From Craspedostauros australis (lineage: Eukaryota > Bacillariophyta > Bacillariophyceae > Mastogloiales > Achnanthaceae): DNA of 64,000 nucleotides. Both the position numbers and the translations under genes were made by a program. Below are positions 1 to 9,895 of this stretch, in pieces. Positions within the stretch are counted from its first letter, which is position 1; every line of letters starts with the position of its first letter. Location: the NCBI GenBank assembly GCA_026770025.1, contig JAMXDE010000040.1:496001-560000 (forward strand), given 5' to 3'. The notes under the pieces are model-generated. The model did no database searches. It worked only from the letters and a program-made list of their open reading frames with translations, and was not told the origin of the DNA.

Positions 1-87
1 TGCCTTATATAGGGCACCTTTTCAAAACGTGCCTTAAATAGGGCATGTTTTCAAAACGTGCCCTAAATAGGGCACCTTTTCTCCCTC
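1..87. repeat. 29-bp tandem repeat array, left block (3 copies)
   Basis: Three head-to-tail copies of a 29-bp unit start at 1, 30 and 59. Each carries a near-palindromic core (GCCTTATATAGGGC, GCCTTAAATAGGGC, GCCCTAAATAGGGC) followed by a T-rich and A-rich linker ending in AAACG. The array probably extends left of the window. It is separated from the second block (305-479) by about 215 bp of unrelated sequence. Confidence 0.9.
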
Positions 88-304
88 ATCCACACGTCGC
101 TGTTCGCAGCCGATTGGACGACAGAAAGAGCAAGAGCAAATCCCGCGCAACAACGCGACGACAGAGGATTATCAAAGTCATGTCACGCCAAGATGACGAT
201 AAGTATTAGTGTTCTGATTCGTCATTCGGTGACGTCCACATCGTTCCCCGTTGATGGTTTTGTGGAATGTGCCCATCGTGGCTGGGCTGTTGTGAAACAA
301 AACG

Positions 305-479
305 TGCCCTATTTAGGGCATCTTTTCAAAACGTGCCCTATTTAGGGCATCTTTTCAAAACGTGCCTTATATAGGGCATCTTTTCAAAACGTGCCTTAAA
401 TAGGGCATCTTTTCAAAACGTGCCCTAAATAGGGCATCTTTTCAAAACGTGCCCTATTTTAGGGCATCTTTTTTTCACT
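305..479. repeat. 29-bp tandem repeat array, right block (6 copies)
   Basis: Six copies of the same 29-bp unit start at 305, 334, 363, 392, 421 and 450. The GCCCTA and TAGGGC arms are conserved while the centre varies (TATTTAG, TAAATAG, TATATAG). The core therefore reads GCCCTATTTAGGGC in some copies and its reverse complement GCCCTAAATAGGGC in others. The last copy has an extra T in the core and a longer T run. The array lies about 140 bp upstream of the open frame of the SAPT-repeat gene. Confidence 0.92.
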
Positions 480-618
480 GCAGGCTAGAGACAATTCAAT
501 CACGGATTGATATAACCAAAAATGCCAAGTACGACATTCCAACCAGGACTAAGAATTTCGCATTCACGACTAATATGGTCCGTTAACCAAATCATGATGC
601 TGTTCGTTAGTCCGATAG

Positions 619-2910
619 TCCGTTTTACCGGAAGCCCCAGCCAGCTCCCTCATCTTGGCCCATATCGTCACCACCGCCACCGCCGACGAGAAGGTCGTCG
701 CCAACGTACGCATCCCAGCCAACAAGGAAGAAAAGGTCGCCGGAAACAGCAAGCTCTCCTGGACTTACTACGGAAACAATGAGAGAAAGATCGAGGAGGT
801 CACCAGCGTCACCAAGAAGCTCCGCCGCATCAAGGAGTACACCGCGACAAGCCCTCCTTCCGAATACGAATCCAAGTATGAAAAGGGCAAGGGCAAGGGC
901 AAAGGCGACAAACAAGTCAAAGGCGACGGAAAACCCATATGCAACGGCAAAGGCAACGGCAAAGGCGACGGCAAAGGCGACGGCAAAGGAAACGGCAAAA
1001 GCGACGGCAAAGGCGACGACAAAGGCGACGGCAAAGGCAAAGGCGGCGGCATGAAGAACACGAAGGACAATACCAATGACATGCCCGCTGCCCCAACCTG
1101 TATCTCGCCAACCAGCGCTCCGACATCGGCGCCAACCGTGATCCCAACCAGCACCCCAACTTCTGCACCAACTTTGGCGCCCACCCGTACCCCAACCAGC
1201 GCCCCGACATCGGCGCCAACCGTGATCCCAACCAGCGCCTCAACTTCTGCACCAACTTCGGTGCCCACCCGTACCCCAACCAGCGCTCCGACTTCTGCAC
1301 CAACCAGGGCCCCGACTTCTGCACCAACCAGTGCTCCGACATCGGCGCCAACCGTGAGCCCAACCAGCGCACCAACCAGCGCCCCAACTTCTGCACCAAC
1401 TTCGGTGCCCACCCGTACCCCAACCAGCGCTCCGACTTCTGCACCAACCAGGGCCCCGACTTCTGCACCAACCAGCGCCCCGACATCGGCGCCAACCGTG
1501 AGCCCAACCAGCGCACCAACCAGCGCCCCAACTTCTGCACCAACTTCGGCGCCCACCCGTACCCCAACCAGCGCTCCGACTTCTGCACCAACCAGCGCTC
1601 CGACATCGGCGCCAACCGTGAGCCCAACCAGCGCACCAACTTCTGCACCAACTTCGGCACCAACAAATGACCCAACATCCGCACCAATTGCCACGACTTC
1701 CGCGCCAACAAATGCACCAACCAGCGCCCCGACATCGGCGCCAACCGTGAGCCCAACTAGCGCACCAACCAGCGCCCCAACTTCGGCACCCACCCGTACC
1801 CCAACATCCGTACCAACTCTCACGACTTCCGCACCAACAAATGCCCCAACATCCGCACCCACCGTCACAACCTCGGCACCAACCAGCGCACCAACTGTCG
1901 ACAAAATCGGCCCCTTCGTGGATTTGATCGGCCTACTGGCCCCCGAAGACGAAGGCGCTCTCCTCGCCGCCATCGAGAGCAAGGACGACCTCGTCGGTAT
2001 TTTCGCCAACCAGGCCCCCCCTAATGGCGGTCTCGACCTCTACAACGCCATCAGCACAAAGACCGGTGTTTTCGAGGCATTCACTGCCGCACTCGCCGCT
2101 GACGGAGATATGTTCACCGGAACTGACGCCGACGCCATCGCCTGGTGCGCCGAAGGAGGACGACCCTGCTGCACTGGAACCAACGCTTGCTCTTGGGTGG
2201 GCATTGCATCCATCGCATCCAACAGCTGCATTGGAACTACGGCCTGCAGCAGCCTCGAGCCCCAGAGCATCATCTTCCAGGGATCCTGCATCAGCGGCCC
2301 CGGCCCCACTGACGACAACGCCTGTGCGTACTTCAACTTCAACTCCGGAACCTTCAAGGCCTCCGTTGTGGCTCCAGGATCATGCCAGGGAGACAATTCG
2401 TGCTACGCCTTCGCCCAGCAGTCCAATGGTGATGCCATCGTCGGCGCAGGTTCCTGCACCGGAACCGGTGCGTGTGCTGCGATGGGTGCTGGACCAACCA
2501 GCTACGCCACCGCCACACCAACCCAGGGCAACGGCACCACCGACAACAAACGTGTCTCCGACACTATCGTCGGGGCCGGATCCTGCACCAACAACAATTC
2601 GTGCTCTTACGTCAATGCCCACGTCAGCGACACTAACGTCTCCCCGGCCGTCCCATTTAACCAGTTCGAGGGATCCACCAGGATTGGCGATGGCACCTGC
2701 GTGCCAGCCAACTCTTGCCGATACTTGGGCTACCAGTTCTACTGGAGCGCCGACATCAACCTCTCCGATGGCGTGTGCAACGACACACCTGTTGTGCCCT
2801 ACTCCGGATGTAGCTACTGCTACAAGGATCTCGTGGCCCCCAATTCCTGCACTCCTCTCACTGCCTTCTTTAACATTGCGTCCGGCAGCTCCTGCCCAGC
2901 CTGCACATAA
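619..2910 (+). CDS. Secreted-type SAPT-repeat protein with Lys-Gly region and Cys-rich C-terminal repeats
   Basis: The open frame runs from 619 to the TAA at 2908-2910 but has no ATG before the Lys-Gly region, so a short first exon is probably missing and the 5' end is uncertain. The early stretch ASSLILAHIVTTATA looks like the second half of a signal peptide. It is followed by a Lys-Gly region (about 870-1050, repeated GKGDGKG) and a long run of S-A-P-T and R-T-P-T repeats (about 1093-1900). The last 320 residues hold about eight units of the type G-S-C-x-G-x3-C. The SAPT and GSCxG architecture is familiar from diatom extracellular or cell-wall-associated proteins. The Lys-Gly block recalls cationic silica-associated proteins, but that is inference. 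No enzymatic domain is seen. Confidence 0.75.
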   Translation, partial: SVLPEAPASSLILAHIVTTATADEKVVANVRIPANKEEKVAGNSKLSWTYYGNNERKIEEVTSVTKKLRRIKEYTATSPPSEYESKYEKGKGKGKGDKQVKGDGKPICNGKGNGKGDGKGDGKGNGKSDGKGDDKGDGKGKGGGMKNTKDNTNDMPAAPTCISPTSAPTSAPTVIPTSTPTSAPTLAPTRTPTSAPTSAPTVIPTSASTSAPTSVPTRTPTSAPTSAPTRAPTSAPTSAPTSAPTVSPTSAPTSAPTSAPTSVPTRTPTSAPTSAPTRAPTSAPTSAPTSAPTVSPTSAPTSAPTSAPTSAPTRTPTSAPTSAPTSAPTSAPTVSPTSAPTSAPTSAPTNDPTSAPIATTSAPTNAPTSAPTSAPTVSPTSAPTSAPTSAPTRTPTSVPTLTTSAPTNAPTSAPTVTTSAPTSAPTVDKIGPFVDLIGLLAPEDEGALLAAIESKDDLVGIFANQAPPNGGLDLYNAISTKTGVFEAFTAALAADGDMFTGTDADAIAWCAEGGRPCCTGTNACSWVGIASIASNSCIGTTACSSLEPQSIIFQGSCISGPGPTDDNACAYFNFNSGTFKASVVAPGSCQGDNSCYAFAQQSNGDAIVGAGSCTGTGACAAMGAGPTSYATATPTQGNGTTDNKRVSDTIVGAGSCTNNNSCSYVNAHVSDTNVSPAVPFNQFEGSTRIGDGTCVPANSCRYLGYQFYWSADINLSDGVCNDTPVVPYSGCSYCYKDLVAPNSCTPLTAFFNIASGSSCPACT

Positions 2911-3414
2911 GCGGCTTGTCTGCTCACCGGTGGCGGCACCAAGGGAGCGACCCATTTCTCTGATCGGATCAGCTCCACGCCAAACCCAAGTCTTGAAGGG
3001 CTTGAGCCACCGCCGGATGCTGCTCTCATCATCGTCTCCACACGACGGCTTCTACCCAACTGGAATGTCCGAAGCACATTACCTGCGAAGCAGCACCACA
3101 AACAGATGAGGAGAAAGCACAGCCAGCTGAGGATGTATCAGCGCAGCCTGCACCCGTAGAAGTGGTGGATGTGCCAACCCAAAGGACGTCGGTGATGACA
3201 ACCCCAGGACGAGGAAGCGGATCATTCCCAAATAAATAAATAAATAGCGCAAAGATTAAACCCTCAGCTGAGGCTCATCTAAGAATCGACCATTTTCCTT
3301 TTAGGGTGTCCTGTGTCGTCGCTTGAAATTGTTTTTGGCGCGCAATCGTCCAAACCCGACGACTGCCAGATCTTTCCTTGTCTTCCTTTCTTTTGAGTCA
3401 CGAACCATTCCCGA

Positions 3415-3757
3415 TTACCATGCTACGGTCCGTCTAAACCAACCAACGTATGTGGGAACTATATGCTCCCCAGATCTTACCAGATGGGCCCACCTGGATT
3501 CCCTTTTGCTGCCACGGCGTCCGCTGACTATGCCAGCTCCGCCGCGCGCAATCCACGCTGCTTCAACCACAGCAATGGAATCTTGATACAGGTCCAAGCT
3601 GCTGACTCCGGCTGCATAGCTGCCGTTGCTTCAACATCTGCTGAAGCCACAAGACCTCCTGCATGACATCGCCAGCAATCGAGAGGAGAAGGATAAAGGG
3701 TAAAGTACAGTCTCTCCTCAGCACCGAACCATGAGGATCAGTGCAGAGCCGTTCCAA
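3415..3757 (-). pseudogene. Degenerate Ty1/copia-type RNase H fragment
   Basis: Two overlapping minus-strand frames read like pieces of a copia RNase H region. One frame has GDVMQEVLWLQQMLK, matching the family pattern of a helix before the next strand (QEVLWLRQLL). The other frame continues with LYQDSIAVVEAAW, matching the family's LYQDNxxAI segment. A frameshift near 3590-3600 separates them. No LTRs or integrase are visible. This is a recognition of family pattern by eye, so it is moderately uncertain. Confidence 0.4.
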
Positions 3758-4084
3758 TGCAACGAATATCGTTTCTTCATCCTGCCTATAGCAACACTAA
3801 CTCATACTACAACAAGTTCAGATTAGTACAACACTTCTACTCTATTCATCGTATCAAGTCCTAACAGTCAACTACGTTCAAGCCCCGTGAGCTGCATCAA
3901 TCGGTCTTCATCAGAAGCCGGCAGTCCACAAGGCCTACTCCGGTTCGTCTGCAAACGCACACGAATTCCAACTTCCTCCTATGAGGCTGCGCCGGTGGCG
4001 CTTTTCTCCGCCTCCTTTCAACTTCGCGCAAGGCGCGAAGGGAGCACGGAATCCATGTGTTGCTGAATGTATATCGTTTATGTG

Positions 4085-4471
4085 CTATCCACCTTCCGTG
4101 AGGTTGCTTGCGCCATCGCCGGGGATTGGGTGAGCTTGCCGGAGGTACTTTAGGCACGTGAATAGGGCGCCAGTGGCGGCCGGTTCACGCAGTAGCATGG
4201 CCGCTTGCTCCACCCACACCGCGACCTGCGCTATGTGAGCGCCCTCTCCGGGAATTGAGAGCAGGATTCTGCTGTTGGCTGCATGGTCTTCCTCGAGGCG
4301 AAGTCGAAATGACTCTGCTCGGTCTCTGAGAGCTTGACTCATTTCGGCTTCGGCCGAGTCGTGGCTTTCAAAGAGCGCCTCGTTGCGTACTGTCCACTGT
4401 TTCCATGCAATATGCCAGATGCGCCGCACGAGTTGCTTGGTCCACGTAGCCGCAGATTTTCTGGATTGCTG
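4085..4471 (-). pseudogene. C-terminal fragment of a non-LTR-type retroelement ORF
   Basis: An open minus-strand frame without a proper ATG reads QLVRRIWHIAWKQWTVRNEA and then a Glu/Arg/Leu-rich helix. The W-x6-W-x3-W-x3-RN spacing is typical of the extreme C-terminus of reverse-transcriptase ORFs of LINE-like elements in stramenopiles and fungi. The frame is open back to a TAG near 4472, and no polymerase domain is present. I treat it as a truncated element. A small host protein remains possible. Confidence 0.42.
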
Positions 4472-5462
4472 CTGCTAATAGAGCTAAACTAGTAACTACC
4501 TTAGTGAGAGACACTACGAACCATCCAACTCATCGGCAATCCAGTAGATCGAATGCAAGCCTCATCCACACCCACGTTTGGGGACCAATCCAGATCATTG
4601 AAGCAGATCTTTGGGACCCATGTCAAGGAAACAGAAGGGTTCCAATATGTTGGCAAGTTCCGTGATTGGTAACCTACGATTGTGGAAGGTGGTGTTGGTT
4701 GATAGTCGTTCATTTGCTATTTCATTACTTGGCTACTCCAATCCTCTTGGTGTACACCAGTTCTCTTGCCCAATGCTCTTGGTGCTTCAATCTGTTTTGT
4801 AGATTTGGTCTCCAGCTATGAGTCAGTGTGCAAGATGCTCTCTTGCTGCTCTTCGTATTCTCTCTCTCTTTCTGTCTCAGCATCATGTACTTCGTGCCAT
4901 ACGATACTCCGTGTTCAATGCGTACTCTGCATTTGACACTCCGTTCATTCAGTACTGGCTCCTACTCCATGAGTACTTACCATTTGAAGTTCATCTTCAG
5001 TATCCATGATGCTGATACCTTTCGGTCATCGGATCTTTGCCTCCTGCTCTGACTTGGAGACAGATGTCGACATGATGACATGATGACATCCTGTCAACGT
5101 CAGTAGGCGTCCTTCTGCTCTCCAGATGTCACGTTCCATTGGTGATGCAGTGGCCTGTCAGATGATATCGTCATCTGAGGTTTAGTTGGGAAGTACCTCG
5201 AGATTCTCTTGGTACCATTGATGGATGGACGGATGATATTTCCAATTCTCTCAGAAATCGTCGGTTGCAAATTTCCTCCAGAAGTCTTGCTCCTTTTCGT
5301 GTGTTCCATTCCCACTGTAATTCTGATGAATCACAGCCTACTATCGACACGAATGTAGTTATACCGTCCAAGTGCGTATGAGAGAATAACGGGTGAACGA
5401 TGCACATATACACGTACATCTCGACATATACTCACATGTACATCTCGACATTTGTGTTTGTC

Positions 5463-5557
5463 GGGGTCGGAAGGTTTTGCGCCAAAAGTGGATTTCAGGC
5501 AACGACGTGGGACACAATAAGATGGAAAGCAGTCTGTCCTTAAGTGAACTTCAAGTG
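5463..5557. repeat. Dispersed repeat, copy A
   Basis: The segment begins GTCGGAAGGTTTTGCGCCA and ends with AGTCTGTCCTTAAGTGAA. A diverged copy in the same orientation and with the same spacing lies at 58272-58362. A shorter inverted match lies near 3325-3360. The ends are better conserved than the middle. No coding capacity is seen. Confidence 0.55.
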
Positions 5558-5589
5558 AGAGTACGTCCTGGATGTGACACCATTCGCAC

Positions 5590-5640
5590 ATGACTGGCTG
5601 ACTGACTGACTGACTGACTGACTGACTGAATGAATGAATG
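5590..5640. repeat. (GACT)n / (GAAT)n microsatellite
   Basis: About nine GACT units run directly into three GAAT units. It lies between a dispersed repeat and the tRNA-Asp gene. Confidence 0.9.
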
Positions 5641-6043
5641 ATGTTGCTCGTTGGTGTGTGCTGTCGGAGAAGGAGTTCTTCATCTTTCGCCTTGGCACAC
5701 AAGGTGATACTTGGCAAGATCTTTCCTTTCGACACGAAGCCAGAGTATCACATGTCAACAAGGAGGTCAGCACCGAACTCCCCGGAGAGGCGCCTCCACG
5801 TGTTGATCCAAAGCAGAAACGCTTCCAAGTCTCAACATGTGTCAACAGAACTTGATTGGTGCCATGGTGTGAATGCTCAGTCAGTTGAGCTCAGTAGGCT
5901 CTCGTCACAAGTCCTCTTTGATGGATTGCTGTCTGTGGGCGCCGCTCGGCGCAGTCAACACCAAACAGGAAAGGATGAGGCCTCTGCGTATTGTAGTGTT
6001 AGTTAATTCTACTTCGCAGCCCTCCACCACCAAGAGCGACAAA

Positions 6044-6115
6044 TCCGACATAGTATAGTGGCTAGTATCCCCGCCTGTCACGCGGGAGACCGGGGTTCGA
6101 TTCCCCGTGTCGGAG
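6044..6115 (+). tRNA. tRNA-Asp(GUC): tRNA-Asp (anticodon GTC)
   Basis: The 72-nt sequence folds as a full cloverleaf. The acceptor stem pairs TCCGACA (6044-6050) with TGTCGGA (6108-6114), followed by discriminator G at 6115. The T-arm contains GGTTCGATTCC. The anticodon loop CTGTCAC places GTC at 6077-6079 (Asp). The internal box A is TAGTATAGTGG. No intron is present and CCA is not encoded, as usual for a eukaryotic nuclear tRNA. Confidence 0.97.
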
Positions 6116-6116
6116 C

Positions 6117-6121
6117 TTTTT
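6117..6121 (+). terminator. RNA polymerase III terminator of tRNA-Asp
   Basis: A run of five T residues begins two bases after the mature tRNA 3' end, the standard Pol III stop signal. Confidence 0.85.
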
Positions 6122-6399
6122 GTTGTGTCGCATAGATAGTATTGGGAGACATGCCATTTCCAAACATGTTGTTGTTGGTGAAGTTGTTTACAATGAATGG
6201 CTTGCGTATTACCATTTAGTATGGTTTTAATTATTTTGCCCTTATCCCCAATATCGCGCAACCCAAACCACACACAATCGCCATCATGTCGATGGCTCTG
6301 CCCAGAACTCGTGCACACCGACCAACAAACCAAAGACCGCAGAGACGAGCACATCAAGCAACACCAATCAAAGCCACCATTCGTGCGATTACGGTCACA

Positions 6400-7275
6400 A
6401 TGAGTTCCGATCAAGCTGCAGGGAAGGACCCATCATCACCAAAGACGGAGGATGCCTTCCCATCATCACCGCGTCCGAACTGGGAGATCATCTATCAGGG
6501 CGCTGAGGCCAAAGTTTGGAAGATCCCAGCAGGCGGCGGACGCGATGCGATGGTGTGCAAGGAACGCTTCTCCAAGGCCTACCGTCACCCGATGCTCGAC
6601 GAGCGCTTGACCAAGAGTCGATGCAAGGCGGAAGGCAAGGCGTTGGAGAAATGCTGGAAGAGCGACGGGAAAGTCCGCGCTCCCAAGCTCATTCGGATAC
6701 AATCGCCGTTGCTGTTCCTGGAATTTCTGCATGGTCCCACCGTTAAGCAATTCCTAGCCAAGGCATTGTCGACCACATTGTCGACGGCAGCAGCAGAGAA
6801 TCCTGCAGAAGATGCCAGCACCGACGCAATGAGCACAGATCCAACAGCAACCGCAGCAACGGCGACGTTGGCGAAGCTGATCGGCATGATGCTTGGCAAT
6901 CTGCATGACTTGGGGTTGATTCATGGTGACTTAACTACTTCCAACATGATAGTTTTGGATTCGAAGCCTTCCGATGCGGCGCCCTCAACCACTGAAGAAA
7001 ATGGAGTCCGCCAGATGATCCAAGAGAGTGACACCATCGCACTGATCGACTTTGGTCTGGCAAAGAGTACGACCAGCGCGGAAGAGCAGGCCGTTGATTT
7101 GTACGTTCTGGAAAGGGCCCTGCTGTCCGCCCATCCAGAGCTGGACGGCGCATTCTTTGCTCAGATCTTGGACGTGTACAAGACGACGCGGGGGCAATCC
7201 AAATTCGCGACCAATGCACTGACTCGATTAGAGCAGGTCCGGCAGAGAGGGAGAAAGAGAGAATGCTTTGGATGA
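6400..7275 (+). CDS. BUD32: BUD32/TP53RK-type atypical kinase (KEOPS complex)
   Basis: This 291-residue protein is the small kinase/ATPase of the KEOPS complex, which makes the t6A modification of ANN-decoding tRNAs. It has the reduced kinase fold of the family: a G-x-E-A loop (QGAEAKVWK), catalytic Lys in VCKERF (residue 54), the HGDLTTSNM catalytic loop (175-183) and DFGLAK (217-222). It ends with the characteristic basic tail VRQRGRKR. An Ala/Thr-rich insertion lies after FLEFLHGPT. I chose the ATG at 6400 because it has A at -3 and begins just before the conserved part. An in-frame ATG at 6286 would add 38 Arg-rich residues that are probably 5' UTR. It is a single exon that starts 285 bp after the tRNA gene. 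Confidence 0.93.
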   Translation: MSSDQAAGKDPSSPKTEDAFPSSPRPNWEIIYQGAEAKVWKIPAGGGRDAMVCKERFSKAYRHPMLDERLTKSRCKAEGKALEKCWKSDGKVRAPKLIRIQSPLLFLEFLHGPTVKQFLAKALSTTLSTAAAENPAEDASTDAMSTDPTATAATATLAKLIGMMLGNLHDLGLIHGDLTTSNMIVLDSKPSDAAPSTTEENGVRQMIQESDTIALIDFGLAKSTTSAEEQAVDLYVLERALLSAHPELDGAFFAQILDVYKTTRGQSKFATNALTRLEQVRQRGRKRECFG

Positions 7276-9424
7276 AGCAAGACGAGGAGCCGCTGTGGTC
7301 GGCGAGAATATAAATAGAGAGAGATAGTGACGTCGCTTCGCTGTGCCCCCGTAGGCGTCGTTGCAGAAGTGTCGGGTAATCCCAATCATCAAAGAAGTAG
7401 ATATGTGCAAGCGTTGCGGGAATAGTCTTCATCGGCATCCTCTATTCTTCTAATCCAGAGATTGATTATTGTGTTTGTTCGGCCGATGTCTGTCCTACTA
7501 GTATGTAGTCGTCCAGTACGGGCACTCTACGAGTACATGACATTGCCTTTTCCATTTGGATACTGTTGTCATATTTTGCGCGTCCCGTACTCGAAGCGAA
7601 ATGCAACTTGATGCCTTTCCCACTTGACTCCAGTTGCCGTTTCGATTGGCTCCTCTCACTTTCCCAAGGTGGTGATCCTGCGTCCGCTGCTTTGCACGAC
7701 CTTGATACTCAATACGGTTGTATCTTCGTCGCACTATATCGATTCCTCGGGACCTCATCGTCGCGCGATTGTAGAATGTGGTGTGTTGAGTCTCACAGCT
7801 GCGGACAGCACTCCTGCCCGTCAGCGATGGAGCGGATGCAAAAAGAAGAAGAAAAGGAAACAACGTTGGCAGGAAGAGCAATAGCAAGAAAAATGAATTG
7901 GATGAAGTCAAATGGAATGGGGTCAGTCGCATACAGCATCTCTCATCATGCATTCCATGGAAACAACGCTTATCATGGCAGATGAGAACGGTAATCGCGC
8001 TGCGCCATTGTCCACCGATCACCTCAGCAATCCATTCGGAATGGCAAAAAGAATGTTTTCGCCTTCGTCCGCAGTAGTCGATCCGAGCCGAGCACGCGGC
8101 TCTAAGGGACATCGTGAAGTATCCATCGGAGAGATCGTTCATCGTTGACACTGTGCTCGTTAGAAGGGGGTCTCTGTAAAATGTATCGAAGCATGTCCCG
8201 AACGCAAGTTGCATCCAAATGTCTACAACTGTATGCACGGTGCTCTCTATCATTGTCGTCGCCATACACATCGCGGAATCACAGGGTCCAAGCAGGATTT
8301 CGTGATGAAATCTTGCAAGTGATTCCCAATCTCCCGATGAAAGACGTGCCCTGAATGGGATTGCGCGGGGCAACCAACTCGTAATCTAACCGCAGGGACA
8401 ACCGTCGGTTCCGTCTACGGTCACTTTGTGGCGAAGGCAAGCTCGTCTTGTGATTGGGGAACGGAACTACTGTCGTGGTGCGTGGTGTTCGCCGTGAATG
8501 GCATGTCTGGATTCCTCTTGATACTGGCCCTCTGTGCTCGGATCGCGAATGAATCCATACATGGGGGGCCGACTCCAACAGTTGCAAATCAATGCGTTGC
8601 TGGGTTGCGCACCTTGGCTCCGTACATGTGTCTAATAGCTTTGGCTGCGGAATGACGGAATGCCTTTCCTGTGCCGTGGAACGCATGACCTGGATGTGAC
8701 CGGAGCTAGGCGGTCGGCTGTGCATGAACTGTTAGGGTTAAAAGCGACCGAATTGGATGGTGGCTACGTCCAAGGACCATGCCGAAAGAACACCCAACCG
8801 GCACATCGAGGACAGTATGACCAGTTCCATGTTCCCCATCCGATCTTTGAATGCCTCTCATCATTGGTGTGGGTGGACAATTTCTCTGCACACGTGCACA
8901 ACACATTCTTTCCTCTTACCTGTGCACTCTCCTCCAACCCGCCGCACCCTGATGTGCTTGTGCTTTTGTTCATTCATTGTTTCATTTGTGTGCTTGTCGG
9001 CCTGCTTGCCTGTCGATCGTCTTGTTGGCGACTCCGAAGTCCTTTTTGACCGAGGCCTCACTTGCATCATCGTGTGCGATGCGTTTGTGATGTACCGTGT
9101 GCGGAGGATGCTCAGGCATGGTTCCAACGGTTGTTTCTGCTGCTGCATCTGTTACCGCTACAAATGATCCTATTCCCTGAATCGACGCATTTGAGTTCAG
9201 ATTGCGAGCACATGCTGGTGTTTGTAGCGGTGCATGCTTCCGCTGTAATTGGATCATTTGTTGGTGACTGATCGTGACTGGTTGTGGATGAAGCTATTGG
9301 CCGATGTTTGACAGTCCGCATCGATGTGTGAACCAAGCATGCCAACAACCGTCTCGTGATGTGGTCGACTCTCTCTCTCTCTCTCTCTCGAGACCTCTGT
9401 GGAAACCTACCCCAACGTCTGCTC
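7276..9424. other. Convergent intergenic interval
   Basis: This 2.1-kb interval separates the 3' end of BUD32 from the 3' end of the minus-strand gene at 9425-9895. The longest frame (7498-8373, minus) has no family resemblance and a composition like noncoding DNA. A CT microsatellite lies at 9368-9394, close to the neighbouring stop codon. I see nothing else. Confidence 0.6.
9368..9394. repeat. (CT)n tract with short GA complement
   Basis: About eleven CT units are followed by CGAGAC. It begins 31 bp beyond the stop codon of the minus-strand gene at 9425-9895 and resembles the (CT)n-(GA)n palindromes near other gene ends in this window. Confidence 0.85.
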
Positions 9425-9895
9425 CTATTTCGGTGGAAAGATGGGGACGAAGTAATGGCCCGGTCTGTCATCCCGCAGACGAGACAACGCGTCTCTCCAC
9501 ACGGACGCGCCACATGGAATGACCGTGCCCGATGCGATCAGTGCGGTATCCTTGGCGTACTGATTGTACTCCTGCTCGATCTTCTTGCGCAGCTTCGAGG
9601 CGGCCTCCGGATCATTTACCGAGTTGCGATCATGCTTGGAGTGGATGTTGGCATCGATGGAAGTCACATCGACAATGATCATCGGTTTGCCTTCATCTTT
9701 GCTGTCGTTGGTCGCAGTATTCCCCTTGGGTTTGGGTTTTTCTTCCGCCTTGACGGCCCAATCGTCGTCATCTTCGCCATTGTTGTTCCCATCCCCGTCT
9801 TCGCCGTTGGCTGCAGATCGAGGTGGAATGACGAGCTCCGCTTCACCCCAACCATCCGAATCGGAGTCCGAATCCTCCCATCCCATTGGAGCCAT
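9425..9895 (-). CDS. Small acidic protein, unrecognised
   Basis: The frame encodes 156 residues from the ATG at 9895 (context GCC before ATG) to the TAG at 9425-9427. It opens with MAPMGWEDSDSDSDGWGEAE, then has an Asp/Asn/Gly-rich acidic segment. The C-terminal half is more structured: PMIIVDVTSIDANIHSKHD, a charged helix with LRKKIEQEY, and ALIASGTVIPCGASVW. The acidic Trp-containing start recalls the N-terminus of eIF3j, but the C-terminal half does not match what I know of that family. The frame is open further upstream to 10078, but that part includes a translated TTGGT repeat and is more likely 5' UTR. It is head-to-head with the prolyl hydroxylase gene (570 bp between starts). Confidence 0.65.
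   Translation of the reverse strand: MAPMGWEDSDSDSDGWGEAELVIPPRSAANGEDGDGNNNGEDDDDWAVKAEEKPKPKGNTATNDSKDEGKPMIIVDVTSIDANIHSKHDRNSVNDPEAASKLRKKIEQEYNQYAKDTALIASGTVIPCGASVWRDALSRLRDDRPGHYFVPIFPPK

Larger units (their letters stand above)
2911..6043. other. Gene-poor interval with retrotransposon remnants and microsatellites
   Basis: No complete gene is visible in these 3.1 kb. The interval contains two minus-strand retroelement remnants (3415-3757 and 4085-4471), one copy of a dispersed repeat (5463-5557), a weaker inverted partial copy near 3325-3360, and a GACT/GAAT microsatellite (5590-5640). The stretch from 4480 to 5450 is AT-richer and has only short accidental ORFs. Confidence 0.6.

Noticed and set aside
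1-479. Telomere-like or CRISPR-like array
   Set aside because: The core contains CCCTAAA, but the period is 29 bp, not 6 or 7, and flanking genes continue normally. Copies are contiguous without unique spacers, so it is not a CRISPR array.
768-2009. A 413-codon minus-strand frame rich in Val-Gly-Ala
   Set aside because: It is the exact antisense of the SAPT repeats; the repeat codons leave the opposite strand open. It has no independent protein features.
3069-3236. Plus-strand open stretch reading like a Pro/Glu-rich polyprotein linker after the SAPT gene
   Set aside because: It lacks a start and a partner domain on the same strand; the nearby copia-like remnant is on the other strand.
7498-8373. 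A 291-codon minus-strand frame
   Set aside because: Its composition is random (many Cys, His and Arg, no repeating hydrophobic pattern), and no family motif or splice context supports it.
9425-9895. Identification as eIF3j
   Set aside because: Only the acidic Trp-containing start is similar; the C-terminal half lacks the expected eIF3j features.
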